Positions 22,919 through 35,521 of a stretch of 64,000 nucleotides of DNA are shown here, in pieces. Source of the stretch: Azadirachta indica (lineage: Eukaryota > Streptophyta > Magnoliopsida > Sapindales > Meliaceae); the NCBI GenBank assembly GCA_022749755.1, contig CM040450.1, positions 11,988,913 to 12,052,912 of the forward strand, written 5' to 3'. Under the pieces are notes generated by a model. That model did no database searches. It saw only the letters and a program-made list of their open reading frames with translations, and was not told the origin of the DNA. How positions within the stretch are numbered: position 1 is the stretch's first letter; the number at the start of each line of letters is the position of its first letter. Made by a program: the position numbers and the translations under genes.

Positions 22919-25918
22919 GTTTTACGCGAAGCCAGAGGTGAGACAAATTTATCACGTTGCGTATATTTGTACCTTTTCTAAAAAATAATTGATCATGATA
23001 ATAATTTTAATAATAAAGAGGGAATTTAAAACGTGGAACACAATTTTATTGGATAAGCTTCATTAAGAATGATTCTATATATGAATTTTATAGAATCATT
23101 AGTAGAACAGTTATAGAAATATCCAATAAAATGATATATCATTTTATTTGATTCTCTCTCATTTATTTAATTAGTAACTATCATGATTCATTTATTTGAA
23201 AATAATTGTAAATGAGGTGATATATTTCTCTCATTTGAAACTTTGTAATTATATGTTAAACAATATAATATATATATATATATATATTTTTGGTTTGTGG
23301 TTTGTGTTTTTTTTTTAACTTATTCAAATATATAATTTTACTGGTATATTCTATATATTCAAAAAGTCACTCTTGTTCAAGAAATTAATATGAAAAGCAT
23401 TATATTTTACATTTCAACTTGTTGCCTAATTTTTGTTTAATTTCCTCTTTTTTACTTTGACCAATTTTAACAACTTTTTGATTATAAATTAATTGGTGAA
23501 AGGTATGAGGATACAATATGGCAAAGTATTAAAACCATAATTGGATACGTGTTCAACAAAAAGCAAAGCCAAGCCAACGAAACAAAACACGACTTCAAAA
23601 TAGTATATAGATAATTTGAATTATTTATAATGTTCTAATATTAATACGACACCTTTGACAAAAGAAACAAGACTTACCAATGAACCAATAGTTTTTTTAT
23701 TGCACCAAATATACTCTATTAATTAATTATCCAATATCTAATACATAACCCTTTTGAAAATATATCTGATAAATTTTATTACCAATAATTTCTTTCTAAT
23801 ATAAAGAAATTTATAATTAAAAAATAGTTATATAATCATTAAAATTTTAAATTAATTCAAATTTAAAATAATTAATATCATTAAATTATAAACTTTTAAA
23901 ATTGAATTTAAAATTATTAATGATTTCATAATAATTTTATTTTTAAAATGAATTAGGTGTATTTCTGTAATAATGATCCAAAATATAATATTTTAAAATT
24001 ATTTTCATTAATAATAATTTCATAATAATTTTTTATAATAAATTAGATTTATTTTCTTTAACAATTATTTAGAAATATTATAAAACTTTAAACTCATCGT
24101 CATTAATAATAATTTTAAAATAATTTTTCCAATAAATCAGATTTATTTTCTTTAATAATTGTTTAAAATATTATAAAATTTTTTAATTATTATCATTAAT
24201 AGTAATTTTAGAATAAATTAGATTTATTTTCTTTAACAATTGTTTAAAAATATTATCATTAGTAACAAATTTCAAAATAATTTTATTTTTACAATAAATT
24301 AGATTTATTTTCTTTAATAATCATTTAAAATTATTATAAATTTTTAAAATTATTATTATTTTATTATTAATTTTAAATTAAAATAAATCTATAATATTTT
24401 TAAATAATTGTTAAAGAAAATAAATCTAATTTGTTATAAAATCAAAATTATTCTTGAAATTGTTATTATTTTTAAATTTAATTTTAAAAGTTTCTAATTT
24501 AATGATAATAATAATTTTAAATTTAAATTATTTTAAAATTTTAATGGTTATGAAACTAATTTTAAATTATAAATTTTTTAGATTAGAAAAAGTTTATTAT
24601 TAGTAAAAATTTTTTTATATATTTTCAAAAGAATTATTTATTAAAAGATCAAACAATTCTCTTTCAAAATATATTTCATGAAGTGGTAAAGATATTGATG
24701 ACTTTCTTTTAAGTTTAAAGTTCAAATTCTTACGAGATAAATTTATTTTTTAATTTTCTAGAAATAAATTTATTTTATAATTTTCTAAAAAAATGATATC
24801 ATAAAATTCAATTATCAAAATATCAAGTGAAACCATATGAGCTGACGTTAATTACCAAATTAATTATATATGAATCAAAATCCATTAAATCAATTCAACC
24901 ACTCCTAATCATCTCATTTTCATTATATGTATATAATATTATACTGACAAGATTACTTTAACATAAAAGTCATTTGTGAAAACTGATATAATAAGTCGCC
25001 AGTTATTTTCATCTAACAAGAAAACCATGATAGACTAATATGAATTTAACTTTAAGAGCAATTCGTCAAATAGTTAAAATATAATAAAAGGAGACATCGA
25101 AAATAACTGTGTACGTAATTGATTTATTAATATTAGAAAATTATATACTATTTGAAAGTGAGGCTGTGTTTGTTTGACTTTGCAAAAGAGAAAAATATAT
25201 ACAACAATTGAAAAAGTCTTGCATAACATGGCTTCCACCGAATTATCGTGATACTTAATTTAATAAAATGACGTAAGTAATATAACATTGATCAAGTGAA
25301 TAATAAATTTTTATATTAATTAATTATTTATCATATTATTTCAACTATTAAATAAACGTTACATTATTTAAAATCGAAATGTTTAAGGCAATATCTCTGT
25401 CTCTCTCTCTCTATGTATATGTATATTTATTTTATAATTAATCAGTTTCCATATTTCTCAGAATAAACTGTGTTACTCTTTCCATTGAACTAATATGAAA
25501 TTTTCTCGCCTCAACTTTCTCGGACAAGTGGACAAATAACGATTTAATACGTATAAAAATTTCCACCGACATACAATTGTTTATGCAATCATTATCTTTA
25601 ATTAAATCAAAGGCAAATTGTCTACCCTGAAAAGACATTGCAACAACCTTTTAATAATAAATTATGCAGTGGTTCACATCTAGCCGTGTCAGAAAACTAA
25701 AATAATTACTGACTAAGCTATAATAAAATTAAACAAGAGCAAAAAAACAAAAAAAAAAAATTACCGGTCACATAAAATTCGGTCACGTAGTAATCATCCC
25801 AATTGTTATTTTAAACGGTTTCTCCTGACTTTTGAGTGCGTATATGTAAGCCAGATTTGTTATTGGGGTCATCTAATTGGCATTGTTAAGGCATTGACTT
25901 ACAATTCTCGGTGAAAAG
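22919..25918. other. Intergenic: 3' flank of gene A, fold-back element, then 5' flank of B
   Basis: 22919-23700 and 24820-24930 match the flank of A' (35522-36260 and 36600-36740). The stretch between is interrupted by the inverted-repeat element 23752-24640. From about 25790 the sequence matches the region upstream of B'. The minus-strand open frame 25438-25638 has no domain and I do not call it a gene. Confidence 0.6.
23752..24640. mobile_element. Fold-back (long inverted repeat) element, about 890 bp, with internal tandem repeats
   Basis: The left end (TTTTGAAAATATATCTGATA, then TTATTACCAATAATTTCTTT) and the reverse complement of the right end (TTTTGAAAATATATAAAAAA, then TTACTAATAATAAACTTTTT) match imperfectly, and the match continues inward for several hundred bases. 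The left half contains about four repeats of a roughly 60-110-bp unit with the core AATTAGATTTATTTTCTTTA; the right half carries that core inverted. It is missing from the equivalent place downstream of A' (around 36260-36600), so it probably inserted after the A/A' duplication. No target duplication was identified. Confidence 0.65.
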
Positions 25919-26835
25919 ATGACTACGAGCTCTTCCTCCGTCGCTCCTATTCCAGCCAAAAGTTACGCTATGCGAATACTTCTCCCTAATTTTCTTTCAA
26001 CACAGGAAGCATAGAATAAAATTTACTTTTACAATTCAGGTTGGAAGGCAAGGTGGCAATAATCACCGGAGGTGCGAGCGGCTTCGGCGAAAGCACCGCT
26101 AGACTATTCCTGCAACATGGGGCTAAGGTCATAATAGCCGATGTGCAAGATGATCTTGGTCAAGCTCTTTGCAAGGAATTCAATTCGGATGAAGATATTT
26201 CTTATGTGCATTGTGATGTCACCAATGATTCCGACGTCAAGAAAGTTGTTGATTTTGCGATATCCAAGTATGGAAAGCTGGACATAATGTTCAACAACGC
26301 TGGCATCCCAGGCAATCTAGATCCAACAATTTTAGCCAGTGATAACGAAAACTTCAAAAGGGTTTTCGAGGTTAACGTGTATGGTGGTTTCTTGGGTGCC
26401 AAACATGCTGCCAGGGTTATGATTCCGGCGAAAAAAGGCGTCATTCTTTTCACTGCAAGTGTGGCTTCGTTGATCGGTGGTGAGACTCCGATTGCTTATA
26501 CAATGTCTAAGCATGCTGTGGTTGGGATAATGAAGGACTTGTGTGTAGAGCTAGGACAATATGGTATTAGGGTTAATTGCATATCTCCTTCTTGGATTGC
26601 AACACCCATGTTACTGAATGGACTGAAGATGGATAAGAAAATAGTTGAGGAACAACTGATTTGTGCATCGGCAATCTTAAAAGGGGTGGTTCCAACAGCG
26701 AAGGATGTGGCGGAGGCGTCATTGTTTTTGAGTAGTGATGAATCTAAGTATGTGAGTGGACTAAATCTGGTGGTTGATGGAGGTTATAGCACCACTAATG
26801 GTTCGTTTACTACAGTATTCAAAAGTTTTTCATAA
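25919..26835 (+). pseudogene. SDR110C dehydrogenase, gene B: intact exon 2 but mutated 5' splice site
   Basis: Exon 1 (25919-25962, MTTSSSSVAPIPAK plus AG) and exon 2 (26040-26835, from LEGKV) are present. Exon 2 has TGGASGFG, an acidic residue after beta 2, NNAG, Ser/Tyr/Lys (FTASVAS, YTMSK) and the full C-terminus; a spliced product would be 279 aa. However, the donor reads AAAAG-TTACGC where the sister gene B' has AAAAG-GTACGC, so the intron no longer starts with GT. The only nearby GT is one base upstream (25962-25963); using it shifts the frame and stops after seven codons of exon 2 (SWKARWQ). Retaining the intron also hits a stop (TAG in GAAGCATAG). Unless another 5' exon is used, no full-length enzyme is expected. 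Otherwise it is a B-type enzyme with ISPSWIATP in place of ISPG. Confidence 0.75.
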
Positions 26836-29800
26836 ATCCTACATGGTGTACGTGACTTAATCTCTGTACCACACCTAAAAGTTTATTAGTTATTAATAAT
26901 TAAATAGATTTTCAATAATTTGATTTTATTGTCTGTTTATGTTAGATTTCAATATGGAAATGTTGATTGCAGGAATATTTTGAGAATCATAATTATATTT
27001 TATGACTCAACTTGTTGCTTTGTTTTCTTTTGGCTTTGGTTGATTCAACAGACGTTGCAAGTATAAAAAGTATTCGCACGCGCATAAAAAGTTGGATATA
27101 TGAGAAGCAAATCGGGAAATTATTACACTATAAAAAATGAAAAGGAAAATGAAAATGATATAAATTTAAAGCGGTTTGATTAACTTGTTTTAATACCAAA
27201 AAGAGTAATGATACCGCTACGTTATTGTTGTAATTACATTATACTTTTGACATTATTGCTTTTATTTCTTTTTATTAGAATTAATTTGGATAATTTAGGA
27301 TTGTACTCAACATCGCATATAGAAGTAAGGGTATGAATTAGAATAGTGTTTGTTGGGGGAAATTTCTCCAAAGACGGCCCAACTTAGAGAAATCCATGAA
27401 GGAAGAAGCCCAATAAATGAGAAAAGTAATTAAGTAGGTGAAAAAGATCATTTTAGTTAAAAAGAATGAAAGGAGTAAATAACTAAAAAGGCCCCGCTCC
27501 TTGAAATATAGAGGATTTATAATGTACCAGTAAGAGACAAATGATAAAGAGCGAATGAAAAGTACTGGAAGTGCCAATAGGAGAGCTCAATGTTGCCACC
27601 AGAGAAAGTTGCCAGTAGTTATAGAAATAGTCTAGTAGATCATTAATACTCTTCCAGAAAGGATAAGGTATAACTCTACTACGATGAGCATGCTTGTTAT
27701 ATATAGAGAGAAGAGGTGAATGTACTATAATGCGCATTATATGAGATCTTACCTTTCTAATTCACCATATATTAGCTCCAAATACGTGAAATTCTATTTT
27801 ATTACTACTTTGTGACATATATCCTTCTTCAATATTTTAAGGACATGTGAGCAAACCATCCAAATAAGAAGTTGATAGTAAGACAAAATAAGAAAAAGAG
27901 GGTATTTTGTAGGAAGTATGGTGAAGATAAGGGAAAAGACTATTCATTTTCATTTATTTTATACCAAAGAAAAAAACAAGTGACTCTTTCTCTGAAAACC
28001 ACACTTTACTGTCTCCGTTAAGATATTTGATCAACATTTCTTGAAAGGAGAAAGTTAGCTACTGGCTAAAACTTCACCTAACTAACAAATTTATGTTCTC
28101 CAAGGAGAACCTATTTATTTTTTCATAATTAAGTGATGGAAAGTGAGTTTTTGATATCCGTAACTTAATTTAGATAATTGATAGTTGTAATCTATGTATG
28201 TTTATATATTTATAGTTTATTCATTTACTTCTTTTCGCCTTTCGGCTGGTTCTCCACTCCTTTCCTTATGATTGAATAAAATTTAATTACTTTGCTTAAA
28301 TATATATATATATATGTATATAATTTTATTCTATGTTTTGTATAATCACAATAACATATTTTATTTTCTCTAACATAATATTAGAATTGAGTTAGATCTT
28401 AAGTTTGAGAATTATAGTAGAGTAATTTCAGTAGCAATGATGTAATATCCTAAAAATTGAGAATGATCCAATTTCCATAAAAAAAAAAAAAAGAAAAAAA
28501 AGTAATATAATCGCGTGCCAATGTCACCTCCACTATTTGCCGTTGCCGTGTAGTTTTCGTTGCGTAAACGCTCTGACCACTTAAATTCGTTCATCCTGCT
28601 GGTCGTGTCGTTGTCTTGAGATTTGCTCTGCTGTCCTCTCCTCCACAAGCTCATACATTCATGTTATTGTTTATTATGTAACATCCTTAATGATTCAATC
28701 AATGAACATTGTTTCAATTAAAATAAAATGGAAGAATTCTCGATTATGCTTGTTGTTGAATCCCCTCTATTGTTTTGTTAATACCCGATATACTCGAAGT
28801 TAGATCGTTGAAAGTGTTGTTTTTGAGAATAATTATATATTTTAATAAGGTTGTGTGTAACAAGTGATAATAAACAGTAAAAATATGATAATTGTTCATA
28901 AAATATATTTTTATTGATTACATGTCAGAAAAATAAATAAAAATAAATTAAAAATTTTTAATTATTTATTTACTTTTTCTTCCTTCTTCTTCTTCATCTA
29001 ATACCATCTTCTTCTCTTTCTCCACCATTTTCAGTATGATTTAATCTTCTCTTTCTCCCTGTTTTAATTTTTCAACAACATAGCAAGAGTTCTAAATCTA
29101 AGAATAGCATGCAACTCTTCCTTCTTGCTCAAAACTATAGCCAAAATCATTATATATATATATATATATATATTGCTCCATTTGCTCTCAAATTCAGAAA
29201 TTTATTTCAAAATATTTCAAAACCAAAACTTCAACAGCAACAAAAACAAAAGCAAAATTCTTCATTTCTATCTCATAATCTGAAAAAAATAAAGCAAAAA
29301 AATGGCACTCCACTTCTTCTCCAGTTGCTTCACTAATCCATGCAGTTGCGACAACCATAGCTACAACAACCCCACTGCAAAACCTAAGTTTCGTTTTACT
29401 CAAACAAGCCACAAAACAGGAGTGTATGTTGGGAAGATTTCAAAATCAAATTGTGGCATTCAAATTGGATTTTCCTGGTAACCCAATATTTGAAATTGAC
29501 GTGCATTTCCAAGCTTGCTTCCCTTTCACCATTCCTTTCTTTCTTTTTAATTATCAGAACAGAGTCAATTAAAATTTCAATAATTCAGCTCTTCAAAAAA
29601 AAAATTTAACCTACTATTAGTCAAGATATCAACTCAATCAATCAAATCAGTAACAAAACTCTCAGAAGCATTCAATCAAACGCAAGTAATTTAACGTGGT
29701 TTGGCTAAGCCTACATCCACGGTCAAGAACACCCAAAAAAAAAAAAGCTTCATTGATGCCTCAAGATGATTACACAAAGTCGGAGAAAAACAACGAACAA

Positions 29801-31890
29801 AGTTCTCTTCCCTCTCTGACTGCTTAATACAGACGAATACTCCAACTTAAACACTATGCCTTCGAACTTCCAAAGCCTTTTTTCTGTTGTGCCAGCTTGA
29901 ATTAGTTACAGTTAACCAACTTCAAAAATGATTTTAGAATTTCAATTTTCAGTTGTGATTTTAACCGCCGTTAGTTAACTTCTTTCAACTAACTCAAACT
30001 GACTATTGAATCATCTCATTCTAACATTAATGTTGCTGATAATCATGCAATGATTCTTTTATTTTTCAAAATCATATATCTGTCTTTATTACTCTATGCT
30101 TTTTATCTAATTCACTTCATGTATATTTGGGAATAGCTTTTCTATATATGTTACCAATTTTTCTTGCTTCTCTCTTGCACAACCATCACGCATAAATGAA
30201 CAACCATCTCACTCCACGGCCGATTCTCAACTCCATCATCATTGTCTTCTACGTCTTTAACTAATATTCCAATAATATGATACTTCTTGTCCTTGATTTG
30301 GATGGTCTTGTGGTGGTGAGGATAATGGATTTAGTAAAAAGGAAATGAGGAGGTTTTTTTTTCGAGAAGACTTAAATCTCTGGTTTAGAAGAAGTTTAGC
30401 TTGTAGTGGTGAAAAGAATGGATTTATGGTGTTTTTTAATAAATTAAAACAATATTTTTTTTAATTATTTTTATTTTTTTTTTTTTAGAATATAATATTA
30501 AAAAATGGTAAGTAATACCAAAAGTAAATAACAAAGAAAGAAAGATAAAAAATAAAATAATTTTATTCTAAAAGTAAATAAAATATTATTTTTAATATAA
30601 AAGTAAATAAGGATGATGTTTTAATTTTATTAGATCAAATGTTATTTTAGTAAAATATTACTAATTAAAAAAAATATTCCAAATCAAAATAATATAATTA
30701 ATTATTATATTATATTATTTGTACCAAATTAGGGCCATTTTTGGATCCCTAAGCAAACATTACTAATAACTAATCTTACAGGTGATAGATGACAGTTTGA
30801 CAGCTGACACTTCAAAGAAAATATTGTAATTATTCTCCAAAAAGTAACTTGTTGTACAATTGAATCTAATGCTAAAAATGATATTGAGATGTATTAATGA
30901 AATAACATAGAGAATTGGAGTATTAGATCAAACAGTAAAGGGAATTAGGAATTCTCCCGTAAAAGAATTTAAATTAATTAATTTTGAGATATTAACATCT
31001 CTAGTTTTGTATTGAGATTTTGATGCATTTAACAAAGACATTATTAATTTCTCATTCTGCTTCTTACCAAATCTAGCAATATATAACACAAGCTAGTGAA
31101 TGAAAATGTGACATGTTTAACCATTATATTCAAAATCATAATTATTGTAGGCACTAATAATTTGTGCTAAAAAGAGAGCTTAAAGGGGGGACAATAAAAC
31201 CTGCAACATATCTCTTTGACTGGACACCCTCCACGCATAATCATGAAGAAAATAAAGATTCATGATGAAGAAATTTTCAACTAATCAGCAGGCATGTAAG
31301 CAGCTTCAAGCTTATTATATAAGCTCGATTTCTGTTTAATGAATCATTCATTCATCGAAACTGTTCCTGCAAACAGAACTACACTGCAGATGTTAATTGC
31401 AAACAGTTCCAAAAATACTCTTCTTTTTAATACTGGGAGAATCATCTTAACCTTGATAAACCCTAGTTCAGTTCTTTGTTCAATTATCAAAGATGGAAAA
31501 TGAAAAAGAAAAGAGAGGATTATTGCAGTATCAGTAAACATGAAACATAAATATGCAACAAGAATTCAAAATCCAGTTGGTTTTTTACTTCTTCAACAAT
31601 CCAATCAATTTCGTATATTCATACAAATTAATCTTAAGAGAAAAAAAATTCTGCAATTGAATATGAACAAGAAATTATATATAACAGCTGGTAGCAAGTT
31701 AAAAGCGCTAAAAAGAGAGCATAATTTAGATCACTATTGTTAGTCTTCAGAACTCACGCAAATTTCCTTTCTTTTGTTTTTTTCCCCTTGGTGGGTTATC
31801 CTTCTCATCTACCTGCTTCATTAATCCAAGCTTCAATTTCCTATTGAAACTGGCAGATCAACAGATCACAGTTCCAAATCTAGTCATCAA
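26836..31890. other. Intergenic: 3' flank of gene B, then unrecognised sequence
   Basis: About 27350-28090 matches the region downstream of B' (44240-45145), for example AAGATATTTGATCA and TTCTTGAAAGGAGAAAG. Beyond that no gene is clear. Around 29680-29720 the string AACGTGGTTTGGCTAAGCCT, followed by ACATCCACGG, looks like a widespread plant repeat, possibly of LTR type, but it could not be delimited. A (TA)n run lies at about 29150-29172. Minus-strand open frames at 27338-27737 and 28412-28654 have no domain. Confidence 0.5.
29302..29481 (+). CDS. Short open frame, 59 codons, possible first exon; unrecognised
   Basis: ATG at 29302 opens a 59-residue frame, MALHFFSSCFTNPCSCDNHS and onward, rich in Cys, Asn, Ser and Lys, ending TGG TAA. 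It follows a leader-like stretch rich in A and C. The end CCTGGTAACC could also be read as a GT splice donor, so it may be a first exon whose partner I cannot find. No domain is recognised. The minus-strand frame 29194-29412 overlaps it. This could equally be chance. Confidence 0.2.
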   Translation: MALHFFSSCFTNPCSCDNHSYNNPTAKPKFRFTQTSHKTGVYVGKISKSNCGIQIGFSW

Positions 31891-31973
31891 TTGCAAATGC
31901 AGCATCATCAGGATTCACAGACGTGACATCTCACATATATGTGATGTGAATCTTGATCATGCTGCATCTGCAA
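31891..31973 (-). ncRNA. MIR172: MIR172-like microRNA precursor hairpin
   Basis: On the minus strand an 83-nt hairpin carries the miR172-type strand on the 3' arm: 31917-31897 reads TGAATCCTGATGATGCTGCA plus T. From established knowledge, the miR172 family consensus is AGAATCTTGATGATGCTGCA plus T. This copy differs at position 1 (U) and position 7 (C), and C7 variants are known in other plants. The star strand GCAGCATGATCAAGATTCAC plus A lies at 31965-31945. The two arms pair over about 28 nt with mismatches opposite positions 7 and 12 and one in the lower stem. The loop contains the palindrome TCACATATATGTGA. miR172 represses AP2-type transcripts, controlling phase change and flowering; the sequence complementary to this miRNA contains TGCAGCATCATCAGGATTC, the AP2-site core. 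A TATA box and a GTAAG donor lie upstream on the same strand. Confidence 0.85.
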
Positions 31974-34600
31974 ATAACAACTCTTGACCTATCAATCCAT
32001 ATATCAGCTGGTCACAAGGCTTGCTCCCAAAACCCTAATGCACAAAGAAAATTAATCTAACCCTTGTATTAGATCGAACCACAGAATACTGCCCTAGCCC
32101 CATCAACAATAACCGAGAACGAGATCTGTATCGATTATTACTTAGCTAGCTACTACTGGATCATGGAGAATGAATCTAAGCAAGACTAGGTTAAGGGAAG
32201 AGCCTAGGGCTTACGGCAGCAGAGTCAGCGAAGCAAGGAGGAAGAAGAAAAGATAGCACAGTGAGGAAACAAAGAGGTTTAGCCACTTGAGGCACAGTGC
32301 TTTCAGAGCTAATTAAAGCAGTCCAAGCTTCTGTGTGCGTACGAGTGAGAGATAAGAGGAAGAGAGAGCGTATATACCATAAAATGGACTAGAATTATTC
32401 ATTTATTATTTCAACTGGGGATGGCTTGCTTAGCCCTACAGGATCGTGAGATCGCATACGTGGTCCAAGGAAATCACTACCGATCATCAGTCTCTGCAAA
32501 TGTTTCAACGTTATACAGGCAAAGAGAGTTTTGACAATTCTTTCAACTGTTTGTTTTCAAAAGTCTAGGTTCGCAGAATCTACAGTAATCCAACGGTTAC
32601 AAGGAAAATTACGTAAGAGGATAAGCCTCTTGTGAGATTGCTTTCACATTGAAAAGATGGACAAATTGCCGAGGGTTTGTCCATATTAATCGATCAGCTT
32701 TTTGTTATAGATTTTATTGTTAATTAATGAAAAAATATAACAGAAATCTTCTTAAAAGTACTGTTAAACATTGACTAGTGAAGAAAATATATGAATTATA
32801 TATTAAATAGGACAAGTCATTTTTCTAAATAGGCTTTTTTTTTTTTTTTGAGTGTATACCCAAATCCTGTTTTAAAACAAATGTAGAGTGATGAACTCAA
32901 AAATTTTAAATAAAAATGTCGTTGTTGGTCTTCCATCAATGAAAATTTCATTTGAGACAGAGATTATGAATTGACATATGTTAATTAGTAGATAAAAAAA
33001 AAAAATGTGTTGCGTTAATATAGCAAATGTGAGTTTAAATTCAAAAATAATCTACTTTAATTTAATATTTAAAGCAGGAAGGAAAAACAAAAAGCAGAAT
33101 GATTCTAATTCAAATGAGCAACTAATGAAATGATCTATGACGATAAGAATGAATTAATATGCGGGGACTTTAGATTTAGATATACTTAATTCAAAGAATT
33201 AGTTTATTAAATAGGGCGATCCATCTTTCTTAAGAACCTATAAGCTAATTTATTTTTTTCGGGTAAAATTTTGTGAGATAACTTAACAGTTGCTAGCAAA
33301 TTTTATAAGAGCAATATTTTAATTATATACCAAAATTTAATTTCAATAATGTGTTATATATAAAGTGATGTATAATAACTTTTAAGATTATTTATCACAT
33401 TATCTTACTATTTCATTGATGAATCTAATATTATTTAGAATAAAATTTTGAGACACAGATCCTCATTTGGAACAAGTTTGAAGCTACTTGAACAAGTTTT
33501 GAACAAATTTATAAATAACATTATTATTTACAAAATAGGCACCCTACTTGTAACACTAACCTCAACAATGCAAGATTTATTCTAATTATTACTCAAAATT
33601 GTAACTCAAACTTTTAGTTTAATCTTTTTGCTTGATGGTAAACCTTCACAAAGTGACACATTGAACTTCAACAATTGAAGATTTATTATAATTTTTTTAC
33701 AAAATTGTATATCAAATTTTATTACAAATTATGTAATAATTTATATATCCAAATTTGTCATATAAATATATATTTTTTTTCTTTTTTAACATATGATAAC
33801 CGAGTTAATTACTACTGATAAATTATTATTTTTTCTCAAAGAATTTTCTCCATAAACCTAACAGTTATTTATTAAATAATAAAAAATAAGATGGTCAAGG
33901 AAAGGAGATTTTTTAAAATAATTGTGCATCTGATACTTATTATAGTCAAATTGTCAACAAAAGGAAATTTTTTAAAATAATTGTTCACCTAATATTAATT
34001 TATTAGATTTTTATGCCATTAATATCCACCTACTTTAATTTAAATATGAAAACGTGTTATGTGTGAGTTAAAAGAAAAAGTAAAATAAATAGTAATGATA
34101 CAATAGTCATTAATAGTTACAGTAATAATTGTATGGAATTATTTTTTATACTAATTTTATAAATATACAATGCAGTAAGATTACACATCTCAAATTCTTT
34201 TTCATTTTATATGATGTGATGTTATTCATTAAATAGTAAAATTTATATCTTTATAAATAATTTAATTAGATATAGAAACGAATTTTTGGTTCATATAAAA
34301 CCAATTCTTTCAAAAGCAGTTAATCTTCTACAATCTGTCGTAATAAAACTTAAATCGATGTCAGCGAATATAACCGTAAGCATTAATTCAATCAAATAGG
34401 TGGGCGAAAATAAAAATATGACACTTTGCATTAAATCCGATCATTAATCCAAATAGCTAGTCACAATTATTTATTGTATAATTTCTTCTAAAAGTGCATA
34501 TATATAAGTGAATATAGTTTGTTATTGAAATAATCGAATTGGAATTGCCTAAAGAACTGAGGAGTATACTTACTTGTTTGCAATTTAATTTCAGTGAAAA
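31974..34600. other. MIR172 5' transcript and promoter region, then 5' flank of A'
   Basis: 31974-32345 is the likely 5' part of the miR172 primary transcript (minus strand), with a CT-rich start region and a possible splice donor GTAAG at 32214-32210. 32400-33500 holds no gene I recognise. From about 33520 the sequence matches the region upstream of gene A (about 20990 on), so it is the left part of the A' duplication unit. A TATATATAAG string near 34498-34508 is a possible TATA box for A'. Confidence 0.55.
32371..32376 (-). promoter_or_regulatory. TATA box of the MIR172-like primary transcript
   Basis: On the minus strand GGTATATACGCTCTCTCTTC: TATATA followed about 30 nt later by a pyrimidine-rich region (CTCTTATCTCTCACTCG) typical of plant transcription starts, about 450 bp upstream of the hairpin. 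This supports transcription of the hairpin from the minus strand. Confidence 0.6.

Positions 34601-35521
<921 letters not shown>

Noticed and set aside
31897..31973. miR172 read from the plus strand (TGAATCTTGATCATGCTGCA)
   Set aside because: The plus-strand 3' arm has a C at position 12, which breaks the conserved core. The minus-strand arm matches the family core, and the TATA box and leader are on the minus strand.
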